A stretch of DNA of 64,000 bases from Ephydatia muelleri (lineage: Eukaryota; Porifera; Demospongiae; Spongillida; Spongillidae): contig JABACO010000005.1 in assembly GCA_013339895.1 (NCBI GenBank), positions 186,001 to 250,000 on the forward strand. The letters are read 5' to 3'. The notes below the pieces were generated by a model, which searched no databases, was not told the origin of the DNA, and saw only the letters and a list, made by a program, of their open reading frames with translations. Shown in pieces: positions 36,416 through 49,832 of this stretch (position 1 is its first letter; each line of letters begins with the position of its first letter). The position numbers and the translations under genes are program-made.

Positions 36416-37282
36416 CACCCATTTTCCCCACTTTCTTCCCTGGCTCTAATAAGAATGATCAATTTTCAATCCCACAATGGCAGTGTTGCAAAAAACACTG
36501 TTCTGCACAATCCGCACGGACAACAAGTTTGTCTGACACTAATTCCCACTTCCAAGTACTTACTTTATAATAAAACGACAACAGTTTCCATCTTCCCGCT
36601 AGATAGCGTCCATGTCAACCACAGTGTCTCTAACGAACATATTGATCCAAGCGTTCGTTGCCTTTTGTTCATCGTACAAACGATCGGCTGCATTAGCGTG
36701 TCCACTGATGAGACCGATTTTGAAAACCTCCCCACACAAAACTCGTTCCGTTCGATAGCAGCAACGATGTGTTCGAAAAAACCATGGTTGTTCTTTGTTG
36801 TAGAAAATGGTAAAACATGGTAAATTAACCATTGTATTTCCCTGAGTAACTCATCAAACACTAACTCGTCACACCAAACAACAGTCTCGTGAATTCACAT
36901 TTACACTTCACTCCATAACAAGTGCTCACTTGGTGGTGTGATATCACACCAACGATAAATTTTAGTGTGTCACCCGTTTTTAATCTTACTACGGGGTGAC
37001 TATAGGTGGCCTTCACACTTTTGATGTTGCAGTGTCGCATGAGTTAGAGAAACACATACATGTATATGTAAGTTGCAACAATGGAACCACACATACTCAA
37101 TGCAGCATAACCAACAAGTACTCTCATTTCACCTCATCCAATGGGCAATAACAGCCATCTAACAGCTAGCTTGATATTCTAATTACAAAGCATCCACACC
37201 ATAATGGGAACACACAAACCATGTACATGTACATGTAACAGACACTAAAACCACACAAGCTCAACCCACCACAACCAACATG

Positions 37283-38867
37283 CAGTGGCGAGGTGGCCGG
37301 GGGGGGGGGAGCGGGCCTTAAAAAGGGGGGCGCCAAAATGACGATAGGGGCGCACGAGCCGCCAAGCAAAATAAGCGATTAATTAAGATGATTAATTCAT
37401 TATTTATGTAGTACATTTAGTAATACAGTTGTAATTAACTAGATCCATGGGATAAATAGTAACAATGAATAGAAATTTCGGCTAACAAGAATCTACTACA
37501 TGTTAATTGCTAGTTTGCTACCAGCCTTTGTCATGCATTGATATCGTTAACCTGGTTATCGTGCTTCTCAGAGGGCACTATTGTGCGGCGTGCGCTCTTT
37601 AGTGTCCTGTTTGTGATTCCGTGGTTGTTGATTCTTTTCCTGCAGTTGGCTAGTTGAATAGTTAAGAGACGTTGTGTGACCTATTCCCCTGGTAAGCTAC
37701 ACACACCATTTGTTCGATCTAGTTAGATTGGCATTTAGTGGCTAAATTTGAAAGAACTTGCGTTCAACTGACTTCGATATGTCATTGGAAGGCAAATCAA
37801 GTAAGCGCAAATCAGGAGCTGCTTATCGTAAAGAGAAGGCAAAAATTTATGAGGAACAAAAGCTAGGCTCTTTTATGCTGAACTTTTTGCAAACCACTGA
37901 AACTGACACGCCTGCAGTCCTTGACCTAACTCGTGACATTTGTATCAATCCCCCAGCAGTGGCCTTTAACCTTACTTCTGACAATTCCTTGCCAACCGTT
38001 TCATGTTTGGAACCATGCACATCTGTGACTACTCTTCCTTTTACGGGCACTTCTCCTACTCTTGTTGATGGCAACTCCTTATTGCAAAGCCTATCGCATG
38101 ACTACAGTGACAGTGAAGTTGCAGAAGCTACATTTTTGACACCGTTTAGCATTGACCGCAATCCAGACACTTTCTGCATAGAAAAACCCGCCATAACTCC
38201 CACTGTCGATGCATGTGGTTCCAATTCCAAAGACCACTCATCAGTAATGTACAATCAATCTGAAGACAACATATCATAATTGGTAGAGCTTCAAGAGATT
38301 GTAGACAAAATTACTGGGGTCATTGATCCAGCAGAACTAAATTAGTGAAATTAAAATTAAGCACGCCAGAGAAGTAGTACATTATTAAGAATGGACCGAA
38401 TCAGCCAGATAAAAGTGTTCTTACATGTACTTCCACTACAAGGCAGCCACATTATAGACATCGTTCCCCCCAAATGTTTTACATGCTGATGGTACCAAAA
38501 GACAGTGAGTATCATATTCACCATCAAAAGATGCCTTTTTTTGTGTGCCATGTATAAATTCTGTTCAGCGAAGCTGTCTTGAGAGTACAACACTTACGGC
38601 CTAATAAGGAATTGCTTTTACTCTGGTTGGTTTTCGTTCGTGGAAAAAGCAACATAGTTCGGTACTGCAACACGAAGCTTGTACCTCACATAGGAATTCA
38701 ATAGTTGCACAAGCCACATTTTTACAGCAAAGGACGATCGAGCATTCGTTAAACCAACAAGCTGAAGTAGAACGGCGGGCAGCATGGGGGGGAGGGGGGG
38801 GGGGGGGGGGGGAGGCGGCAATCAGTGTATTTGCCCCCCCAGTGACAGACACGCCACCTCGCCACTG
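37283..38867 (+). mobile_element. hAT-type element, 1.6 kb, with near-perfect 8-bp target duplication
   Basis: Perfect 15-bp TIRs CAGTGGCGAGGTGGC at 37283-37297 and 38853-38867. The 8-bp flanks are CCAACATG (37275-37282) and CCAACACG (38868-38875), one mismatch. CAGTGGCG starts and 8-bp duplications are typical of the hAT superfamily. The interior has G homopolymers next to each end and one ORF of ~166 codons; the catalytic domain is missing, so it is non-autonomous. Confidence 0.88.
37779..38278 (+). pseudogene. hAT-associated N-terminal transposase fragment
   Basis: Frame starting MSLEGKSSKRKSGAAYRKEK, a Lys-rich lead like that of many hAT/ZMYM-type transposase N-termini. It is followed by LGSFMLNFLQ and a long Ser/Thr-rich stretch to TAA at 38276-38278. 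The same frame resumes after the stop (LVELQEIVDKITGVIDP) to a second stop at ~38345. No BED, RNase H-like or dimerisation domain is visible. The location inside a hAT element supports the assignment. It probably produces nothing functional. Confidence 0.5.
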
Positions 38868-38875
38868 CCAACACG

Positions 38876-39520
38876 CACACTCATCTCATCACAGAGAACA
38901 CATCACCCAATGGGCAAAGCCTGCTGCCTAACAGCTTGCATGATATCAGATCTTGAGAATGGACACATAACATGCATGGACATCTAACACGCAAGCTCAT
39001 CTCATTACAAGCGACATGTGCTTTATTGTTTCACATACCGCTTACTGGGACATATAGGCGTAGAAGCATACGATTATCAATATTACATGCACCCGTTTAA
39101 TATGCGATAGCCACATATATATGTTCCCAATGCTTATCCCGGTATAGGGCTACAAGTTAAGTTTAGTAACTTACCTTTGTGTTCGAACTAGTACAGTACG
39201 TAGAAAGACACTGGCCGTAAGTCGATCGAGGTCAGCTCAAACATACAATGTATAATAGTAGCCACACCCATGCCTTATTCGAGGGTGCCTATTTGGTGCG
39301 CACTATTGTAATTTACGGGTTTATCTGCATACGGGTGCAGTACGCACCGTATACTTGGCACCCATCATATCTATCTGCACACTGCTCTTGATATTCGAAT
39401 GTCTTGGTATATTGGTCCGCACATGTGTATGTCTGGATATGTATCTGCATACCATGTCGTGGGCAAACTCTGCATATTACTGCATACGGTACTATGTCAC
39501 GCAGTGCTAGTACCATCAAC
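38876..39520. other. No gene seen
   Basis: Unassigned DNA between the hAT element and the mariner fragment. Confidence 0.4.
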
Positions 39521-39529
39521 AGTACTAAA

Positions 39530-40156
39530 AGTCGTTGCAAAGTTTTTAGAACATGGATCTGTTGAAAACAGATGGAAGGGAAACTGTGGGAGGAAGAAAA
39601 CTGTACGCACTCCTGCAAACATTGCCACCATTGGAAATACAATGGCAGCAACCCCCACTACCTCAATTAGACGAATCCAGGCACAAAACCCTGGAGTGAC
39701 AAGGTCAAGCATCCAACGAATTTTAAGAAGGACTTAGGGATGCAAGGATACAGAGCTTCACTGGTGCAAGAGCTGAAGGAGGATGATCCTGCACTTAGGA
39801 TCGAGTGGGCAGAGCTTTGGTTAGAGAAAGTACGACAAAACCCTATTTTTCCTGACCAGGTACTATGGACAGATGAGGCAATATTTCACTTAAACGGGCA
39901 TGTCAATAGACGTAATGCCATCACATGGGCCATGACCAATCCCCATATCTCAATGGACAAGCCTTACCAGAAGAAGGGCATTATGGTGTGGGCCGGTCTC
40001 TTCAAGGACCAATTAATTGGACCATACTTCTTTACCAGGGGAACTGTCACAGGAGAGAAATATCTCTACATGCTAAAAGAAGATTTGTGGCCAATTTTCT
40101 AAGTTTTATTTGAAGATGATGTTCCTCACATGTACTATCAGCAAGATGGGACACCC
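39530..40156 (+). pseudogene. Tc1/mariner-type transposase fragment
   Basis: Reads KFLEHGSVENRWKGNCGRKK and SSIQRILRR (helix-turn-helix region), then after a one-base frameshift near 39735 GMQGYRASLVQEL, WTDEAIFHLNG (first catalytic Asp), NPHISMDKPYQKKGIMVWAG and GPYFF. It ends at YYQQDGTP (second Asp motif). One in-frame stop (TAA) at 40100-40102 interrupts WPIF-VLFEDD. At about 40157 the protein breaks off directly into the CA satellite, so the third acidic residue and the 3' end are lost. It marks the outer limit of the right-arm satellite. Confidence 0.8.
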
Positions 40157-42900
40157 GACACAATCGCACACAAGCCCCACACACACACACATGCACAATC
40201 GCACACAAGCACACACAACACACACACACACCCAAACACACAGGTAACACACACACTCACACAATCACACACACTAACACCAACACTCACACACAGCACA
40301 TACACGCACATCACACAAGCTCACACACCACACACACACACAAGCTAACACACAGTGTACACAATCACAAACCGCACACACTCACAACACAAAAGTAACA
40401 CACACGCAAGCACAATCACACACAAGCTACACACACACAAAACACACACCCACTCCATACACATCACCCAATAAACACCAACACACACAGCTACCACAAC
40501 ACACACACACGCAACACACAACAAACACACACTCACATACACATCACATACAAGCTAACACACACACACAATCGCACCAGAGCTCAAACAAAAAACCACA
40601 ACAAGCACACACGCACACAAGCTAACACACACAAACACATACACACACACTCACACACAAGCTAACACACACACGCACAATCACACACAAGCTACACACA
40701 CAACACACACACACTCACATACACAATCACACACAAGCTAACACACACAACAATCACACACAGCTAACACACACACGCACAATCACACACAAGCTACACA
40801 CACAAACACACACACACTCACATACACAATCACACACAAGCTAACACACACACACACACACAATCACACACAAGCTAACACACAAAACAACACACACTCA
40901 CATACACAATCACACACAAGCTAACTCACACACACGCACAATCGCACACAAGCTCACACACACAAACACACACAATCACACATAAGCTAACACACACACA
41001 TGCACAATCACACACACACAAACACACACACACACATACTCACTAACACAATCACACACAAGCTAACACAAGCACACTCACAATCACACACAATCACACA
41101 CAAGCTAACACACAGACTCACACACACACAAGCTCACACATAAAACAGCACACACACACTCACACACTAGCTAACACACAAGCACACACCAATCACACAC
41201 AAGCTCACACACCACAAACACACACACAAACACACACAATCACACACAAGCTAACACACAAGCACACACACAATCACACACAAGCTCACATACACACAAA
41301 CACACACAAACGCACACAATCACACACAAGCTAACACACACACAACACATACACACACACTCACACACACAATCACACACAAGCTAACACACACACGCAC
41401 AATCACACACAAGCTAACACACACGAACACACAACACTCACACACACAATCACATACAAGCTAACACTCACACACGCACAATCGCACACAAGCTCACACA
41501 CACAAACACACACGCACACACACACACACAATCACACACATGCTAACACACACAAACACATACACACACACTCACACACAAGCTAACACACACACGCACA
41601 ATCACACACAAGCTAACGCACACAAACACACACACACTCACATACACAATCACACACAAGCTAACACACACACACACAATCACACACAAGCTAACACACA
41701 CACGCACAATCACACACAAGCTAACACACACAAACACACACACACACACTCACATACACAATCACACACAAGCTAACACACACACAATCACACACAAGCT
41801 AACACACACAAACACACACACACTCACATACACAATCATACACAAGCTAACACACACACACACACACACGCACAATCGCACACAAGCTCACACACACACA
41901 AACACACACAATCACACATAAGCTAGCACACACACGCACAATCACACACACAAACACACACACACACACACACTCACTAACACAATCACACACAAGCTAA
42001 CACACAAGCACACTCACAATCACACACACAATCACACACAAGCTAACACACAGACTCACACACACAAGCTCACACATAAAAAAGCACACACACTCACACA
42101 CAAGCTAAACTAAAAGCACACTCACAATCACACACACAATCACACACAAGCTAACACACAGACTCACACACGCACAAGCTCACACATAAAAAAGCACACA
42201 CACACTCACACACAAGCTAACACACACACAAGCACACACCCAATCACACACAAGCTCACACACACACAAACACACACACAAAAACACACAATCACACACA
42301 AGCTAACACACAAGCACACACACAATCACACACAAGCTCACATACACACAAACACACACAAACGCACACAATCACACACAAGCTAACACACACACAAACA
42401 CATACACACACTCACACACACAATCACACACAAGCTAACACACACACACACGCACAATCGCACACAAGCTCACACACACACAAACACACACAATCACACA
42501 TAAGCTAACACACACACATGCACAATCACACACACACAAACACACACACACACACTCACTAACACAATCACACACAAGCTAACACACAAGCACACTCACA
42601 CTCACATACACAATCACACACAAGCTAACACACAGACTCACACACACACAAGCTCACACATAAAAAAGCACACACACACTCACACACAAGCTAACACACA
42701 AGCACTCACAATCACACACACAATCACACACAAGCTAACACACAGACTCACACACGCACAAGCTCACACATAAAAAAGCACACACACACTCACACACAAG
42801 CTAACACACAAGCACACTCACAATCACACACACAATCACACACAAGCTAACACACAGACTCACACACGCACAAGCTCACACATAAAAAAGCACACACACA
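40157..42900. repeat. CA satellite with CAAGCTAA interruptions, right arm segment 1
   Basis: Reverse-complement form of the left-arm GT satellite: CACAATCACACACAAGCTAACACAC words at irregular spacing, with re-duplicated ~110-bp blocks near 42000-42900 (CACATAAAAAAGCACAC). No genes. Confidence 0.92.
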
Positions 42901-43201
42901 TAGAGGCTGTCTATGTTAGAATTGTGATGATTCTACACTCACTAATTAACCCAAATCAAAGACAGCACGACTCACTCTGTGGATCCGGCCTGATTGGTCT
43001 CCACCATGCAGAAGTGGTCATAATTCAGATGTGATGGTGTCAAGCTTTGCCTATACATTACATGTTGAGTCTGGCAAACTCACATGTACACGCATCCCCT
43101 GTAATCGGTAATCGGTAGTTTAATCCGACAAAGTCTTGATGCTACTCACATGCTGGGTTTCTACGCTTGGAATCCCCCACTACCTATAGGGGAAGAAGTA
43201 G

Positions 43202-43274
43202 TCTGGTGCATCACTGATGATGACGGGCCAGAATAAAGAAAACCGTCGAAACCGGTCTGATGCTATGGGTCAGA
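43202..43274 (+). ncRNA. Type I hammerhead ribozyme, unit 1
   Basis: Helix I is GCATCA (43208-43213) with TGATGC (43258-43263), plus a distal TCTG (43202-43205) with CAGA (43271-43274) across an internal loop. The core is CTGATGA (43214-43220), followed by one extra T. Helix II is GACGG (43222-43226) with CCGTC (43243-43247), closing a 16-base loop. GAA (43248-43250) follows, then ACC|GGT as helix III and C43257 as the cleavage nucleotide (GUC triplet). Predicted cut is between 43257 and 43258. Helix III has no loop, so it should form best between two strands. Confidence 0.82.
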
Positions 43275-43640
43275 TGAGGGATTACTAGGAGGGAGACTTA
43301 ATCTACCCTCCTAGTTGGAGAATAACCAAACTGAGCTCGTAGAGGCTGTCTATGTTAGAATTGTGATGATTCTACACTCACTAATTAACCCAAATCAAAG
43401 ACAGCACGACTCACTCTGTGGATCCGGCCTGATTGGTCTCCACCATGCAGAAGTGGTCATAATTCAGATGTGATGGTGTCAAGCTTTGCCTATACATTAC
43501 ATGTTGAGTCTGGCAAACTCACATGTACACGCATCCCCTGTAATCGGTAATCGGTAGTTTAATCCGACAAAGTCTTGATGCTACTCACATGCTGGGTTTC
43601 TACGCTTGGAATCCCCCACTACCTATAGGGGAAGAAGTAG

Positions 43641-43713
43641 TCTGGTGCATCACTGATGATGACGGGCCAGAATAAAGAAAACCGTCGAAACCGGTCTGAT
43701 GCTATGGGTCAGA
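43641..43713 (+). ncRNA. Type I hammerhead ribozyme, unit 2
   Basis: Same sequence as the copy at 43202, 439 bp downstream. Predicted cut between 43696 and 43697. Confidence 0.82.
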
Positions 43714-44079
43714 TGAGGGATTACTAGGAGGGAGACTTAATCTACCCTCCTAGTTGGAGAATAACCAAACTGAGCTCGTAGAGGCTGTCTATGTTAGAAT
43801 TGTGATGATTCTACACTCACTAATTAACCCAAATCAAAGACAGCACGACTCACTCTGTGGATCCGGCCTGATTGGTCTCCACCATGCAGAAGTGGTCATA
43901 ATTCAGATGTGATGGTGTCAAGCTTTGCCTATACATTACATGTTGAGTCTGGCAAACTCACATGTACACGCATCCCCTGTAATCGGTAATCGGTAGTTTA
44001 ATCCGACAAAGTCTTGATGCTACTCACATGCTGGGTTTCTACGCTTGGAATCCCCCACTACCTATAGGGGAAGAAGTAG

Positions 44080-44152
44080 TCTGGTGCATCACTGATGATG
44101 ACGGGCCAGAATAAAGAAAACCGTCGAAACCGGTCTGATGCTATGGGTCAGA
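44080..44152 (+). ncRNA. Type I hammerhead ribozyme, unit 3
   Basis: Same sequence, next unit. Predicted cut between 44135 and 44136. Confidence 0.82.
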
Positions 44153-44518
44153 TGAGGGATTACTAGGAGGGAGACTTAATCTACCCTCCTAGTTGGAGAA
44201 TAACCAAACTGAGCTCGTAGAGGCTGTCTATGTTAGAATTGTGATGATTCTACACTCACTAATTAACCCAAATCAAAGACAGCACGACTCACTCTGTGGA
44301 TCCGGCCTGATTGGTCTCCACCATGCAGAAGTGGTCATAATTCAGATGTGATGGTGTCAAGCTTTGCCTATACATTACATGTTGAGTCTGGCAAACTCAC
44401 ATGTACACGCATCCCCTGTAATCGGTAATCGGTAGTTTAATCCGACAAAGTCTTGATGCTACTCACATGCTGGGTTTCTACGCTTGGAATCCCCCACTAC
44501 CTATAGGGGAAGAAGTAG

Positions 44519-44591
44519 TCTGGTGCATCACTGATGATGACGGGCCAGAATAAAGAAAACCGTCGAAACCGGTCTGATGCTATGGGTCAGA
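44519..44591 (+). ncRNA. Type I hammerhead ribozyme, unit 4
   Basis: Same sequence, last complete unit. Predicted cut between 44574 and 44575. Confidence 0.82.
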
Positions 44592-44701
44592 TGAGGGATT
44601 ACTAGGAGGGAGACTTAATCTACCCTCCTAGTTGGAGAATAACCAAACTGAGCTCGTAGAGGCTGTCTATGTTAGAATTGTGATGATTCTACACTCACTA
44701 C

Positions 44702-47450
44702 TTAACACAATCACCACAAGCTAACACACAAGCACACTCACACTCACATACACAATCACACCCAAGCTACACACACAAGACTCACACACACACAAGCTCA
44801 CACATAAAAAAGCACACACACACTCACACACAACTAACACACAAGCACACTCACAATCACACCACAACACACAACAAGCTAACACACAGACTCACCACAC
44901 ACAGCTCACAAAAAAAGCACACACACACTCACACACAAGCTACACACACAAGCACACCACATCACACACATCCACACGCTACCACACACTCACACCCACA
45001 ATCACACCAAAGCACACACCACACACACACACACAAGCCTCACACATACCCAAAGCACACACACACACCACCACACCAAACACCCCCAAACAACAAACCA
45101 CATCACACACAAACACAAACAACACATCCACACACCACATCAACACACACACCCAGCACACACACAATCTCCAACACATACACACACCACACACAAACGC
45201 ACACAATCACACCCAAGCTAACACACACACCAACGCCACACACACACTCACACACACAATCACACACAAGCTAACCAACACCCACACCACAATCACACAC
45301 AAGCTAACACAACAAACACACACACACTCACATACACAATCACACACAAGCTAACACACACAATCACACACAAGCTAACACACAAACAAACACACACTCA
45401 CATACACAATCATACACAAGCTAACACCCACCACACACACACCACACATCGCACACAAGCTCACACACACACAAACACACACAATCACACATAAGCTAGC
45501 ACACACGCACAATCACACACACAATCACACACACACACACACACTAACACAATCACACACAAGCTAACACACAAGCACACTCACATCCACACACAATCAC
45601 ACACAAGCTAACACACAGACTCACACACGCACAAGCTCACACATAAAAAAGCACACACACACTCACACACAAGCTAACACACACACAAGCACACACCCAA
45701 TCACACACAAGCTCACACACACACAAACACACACACAAAAACACACAATCACACACAAGCTAACACACAAGCACACACACAATCACACACAAGCTCACAT
45801 ACACACAAACACACACAAACGCACACAATCACACACAAGCTAAAACACACAAACACATACACACACTCACACACACAATCACACACAAGCTAACACACAC
45901 ACACACGCACAATCGCACACAAGCTCACACACACACAAACACACACAATCACACATAAGCTAACACACACACATGCACAATCACACCACACACAAACACA
46001 CACACACACTCACTAACACAATCACACACAAGCTAACACACAAGCACACTCACAATCACACACACAATCACACACAAGCTAACACACAGACTCACACACA
46101 CACAAGCTCACACATAAAAAAGCACACACACACTCACACACAAACTAACACACAAGCATACTCACAATCACACACACAATCACACACAAGCTAACACACA
46201 GACTCACACACGCACAAGCTCACACATAAAAAAGCACACACACACTCACACACAAGCTAACACACAAGCACACTCACAATCACACACACAATCACACACA
46301 AGCTAACACACAGACTCACACACGCACAAGCTCACACATAAAAAAGCACACACACACTCACACACAAGCTAACACACACACAAGCACACACCCAATCACA
46401 CACAAGCTCACACACACACAAACACACACACAAACACACACAATCACACTCAAGCTAACACACAAGCACACACACAATCACACACAAGCTCACATACACA
46501 CAAACACACACAAACGCACACAATCACACACAAGCTAACACACAAACAAACGCATACACACACACACTCACACACACAATCACACACAAGCTAACACACA
46601 CACGCACAATCACACACAAGCTAACACACACAAATACAACAACATTCACACACACAATCACATACAAGCTAACACATACACACTCACACACGCACAATCG
46701 CACACAAGCTCACACACAAACACACATGCACACACACACGCACACAATCACGCACAAGCTAACACACACACACAAACACATACACACACACTCACACACA
46801 CAAGCTAACCACACACGCACAATCACACACAAGCTAACACACACAAACTCACACACACAATCACATACAAGCTAACACCACAGCACAATCGCACACAAGC
46901 TCACACACACACAAGCTCACACACACACAAGCTAACACACACACACGCACAATCGCACACAAGCTCACACACACACAAGCTCACACACACACAAGCTAAC
47001 ACACACACAACACATACACACACACTCACATACACAATCACACACACGCACAATCACACACAAGCTAACACACACAAACACACACACTCACACACACAAT
47101 CACACACATGCACAATCACACACAAGCTAACACACACAAACACACACACTCACACACACAATCACATACAAGCTAACACACACACACTCACACACGCACA
47201 ATTGCACACAAGCTCACACACACAAACACCCACAAACACACACCACACAAGCTAACACACACAGTCACACACACGCACACACACGCACAATCGCACACAA
47301 GCTCACACACACATACACAACACACAATCACACACCAAGCTAACACACACACACTCACACACACAATCAACCACAAGCTAACACACAAACACACACACAA
47401 TCACACACATGCTAACAACACACGCACACACGCAAACACACACACACACA
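44702..47450. repeat. CA satellite, right arm segment 2
   Basis: Resumes TTAACACAATCACC after the 439-bp array. Between about 44700 and 45450 the words are ragged (many one-base gains and losses), which may reflect poor consensus rather than biology. It then continues as regular satellite to the unique arm sequence near 47450. Confidence 0.9.
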
Positions 47451-48672
47451 CACAAACACACAAATTCAGAAACACACTTCTCACTACAAGACACACATAC
47501 ACAATCTACCCAGACATAACAGTCATATGGCAATATTGACACCCAGTGAGCGAAATGACAAACAAGGGTTTTGTACTGACACCTTCAAATATTGGAGTTA
47601 GAACTGATGTTCGTCACAGAATGCTGACATTTTAGTGTCTGGAAAGTATTAAAAGACCTGAAGGCAATGAAGCCAAGGCAACAAGCAACAGTCACTAGTC
47701 CAAAATGAACCACACACAATCCTACACACACACACACACACACACACATGCACACACACAAACACACATGCACATACTCACACAAGCTAACACGCATACA
47801 CACAAACACACACATTCCAAAGACACTTCTCACTATAACACACACACATACAAACACACACACACACAAACTACAAACTGTCTGAACGTCTGGTGGCTAT
47901 TGGGAAACAATACAGGCAATGAAGGCAAGGCAACCAGAAACTCACTGGACTGTTTAATTTGAAAGAAGCTCACATGATCCTTTACACACGTTCACACGTG
48001 TGCAAATGTACAATCAATCTCTGCATAGCACAAAAGAGCAAATAGCTCTAACTACTTTACACATAATATGAGGCCAAAAAGTTAGCAACTACTTGTGCAC
48101 AAAGACTTAATGCTCTTCACTGAATGCTGACATCTTAGTGTCCCGGGTTAGAAGGAAGAAGTAAAGGCATGGCTGAAACGCTTACAAGAAACAGTACCTG
48201 CATTCGTCAATTATATTCTAATTGAAGCACTCATGCACTGTTTGCTTATGAAGTCATACACACGATACACATGCAAACAACATTACTACACGGACACATG
48301 TGCATACCGTGAAAAGTCACCCTACATTTACTTGTGATGAACAAACAAGGGTTTGGAACTTATAAAACTCTAAAGATTGGAGTTAGAGATAGAACAGAAT
48401 GCTGACAGTTTAGTGTCTGGAGTAAGACAGATAGAATAAAGAATCTGAATGCATGAAGGTAAGGACACTAGAAACAGTACTGAATTGCTGAACTAAAGTC
48501 TTCTAAAGATTACACTGAACGCTCTCCACAAAATGTTGACAGTTTAATTATTGCCTGGAGTTATTTGGAAGGAATGATTAGCTTAGAAAATGATACCATA
48601 ACTACTGTAGTAGTTGATTTCAAAAGGATCATGTAGACACATCAACACACAACATACTACACACAACACAAT

Positions 48673-48796
<124 letters not shown>

Positions 48797-49643
48797 CAGT
48801 ACGTAGCTATACCCGCTAACACAGTACATGTAGTACTTTACGTTAGTGTGGTCTCTTGTGTACGTGTGAGTTAGTACTCACCCCCAATTGACCGTGAGGC
48901 ACCACCATCATGTAGTTCCGGCCCTCCTCGTGGAATATCTGATCGGACGTGTTCTCTTATGGAAGCGCACTGGTTTGTATGCGAAGAGGTACGATCGCAC
49001 GATGGACTAATGTATGACGGCTATCAGGTTTAAATCGGAGTGGTAAAGTTTCTCTAACGGCGACACAGGAAAACACGCGTTGTTTTCATGATGGCGCTCG
49101 TCGTTTCAGTTGCTACGTGTTCTGAAGGTAGAGCGCTGTGATGCGCTGTCTCTTGTTTGGGAGTGGCAGAGTACTGTGGGTGGATCTGCTCTTTGCAGGA
49201 TCATCACGTGACTGTTTGTAGTAGGTTATTAAAATTTATAGCTGTCCCCGCGATTCACGTGATTTTGGTTGGTGCGATTTCGTGTACCCGTTAATAATTG
49301 AATCCCCCGTGGAAGAGTTGGTCTGGGAACGGCAATCGCGCACAGGGTACGTTCTGCGCATGCGCAAGCGTGACGAAAATGAACGTAAATGTTAGACGTT
49401 AACATCTCTAGACCCCGCAGCGGGAAAAAAAAAATTTTCTTCAATTTCCGAATTCCTATCAGTTCAGGTTTCCGAAAAATTAACTTGTTGTCCATATTAA
49501 TGTTAATTAATTTGTAATTAATTAACCTGTGATTTAATTGCACGATAATTTCTTCCGAAAGTGATTAGTATTATATGAAGAGTACATAATTTTTTATAGC
49601 TTCCATAAAATAATAACGATTTTTCCCTGATTGTGGGACACCC

Positions 49644-49822
49644 TGTAAGTGTAACGATTATATGAGCAATGATCCAATCACAGGCAGTCACATAGCACGT
49701 GTCTATACCTATAAAAATAGAGACTTATATATCTAACAGTCAGGTGAGGTTCAGGGTGCAGACATGTAAGATGCGCGTCTCAGTCTGTCCTGCGATGCGC
49801 AGCTGACGTCACCATTACATCA
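49644..49822 (-). repeat. Candidate gypsy 3' LTR, copy B (MITE-free)
   Basis: On the minus strand starts TGATGTAATGG after the purine tract, has a TATATAAG box and ends near TTACA. It preserves the uninterrupted target TGATGTAAT of the MITE seen in copy A. Confidence 0.55.
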
Positions 49823-49832
49823 CTCCCTTCTT

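Larger units (their letters stand above)
42901..44701 (+). repeat. 439-bp tandem array (4.1 copies) with a hammerhead ribozyme in each unit
   Basis: Unit starts TAGAGGCTGTCTATG at 42901, 43340, 43779, 44218 and 44657; the fifth copy stops after 45 bp. The four full copies look identical by eye. The array sits abruptly inside the CA satellite of the right arm and has no counterpart in the left arm. Each unit carries a hammerhead core and, just downstream, a 9-bp hairpin CTAGGAGGG/CCCTCCTAG (43285-43314 in unit 1). There is no coding capacity. Tandem, ribozyme-bearing, non-coding repeats of this size match retrozymes or ribozyme-bearing satellites. Confidence 0.95.

Noticed and set aside
36019..36449. 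Overlapping long ORFs near 36.2 kb
   Set aside because: All come from an 11-bp CACACCATG/CACAAGG minisatellite.
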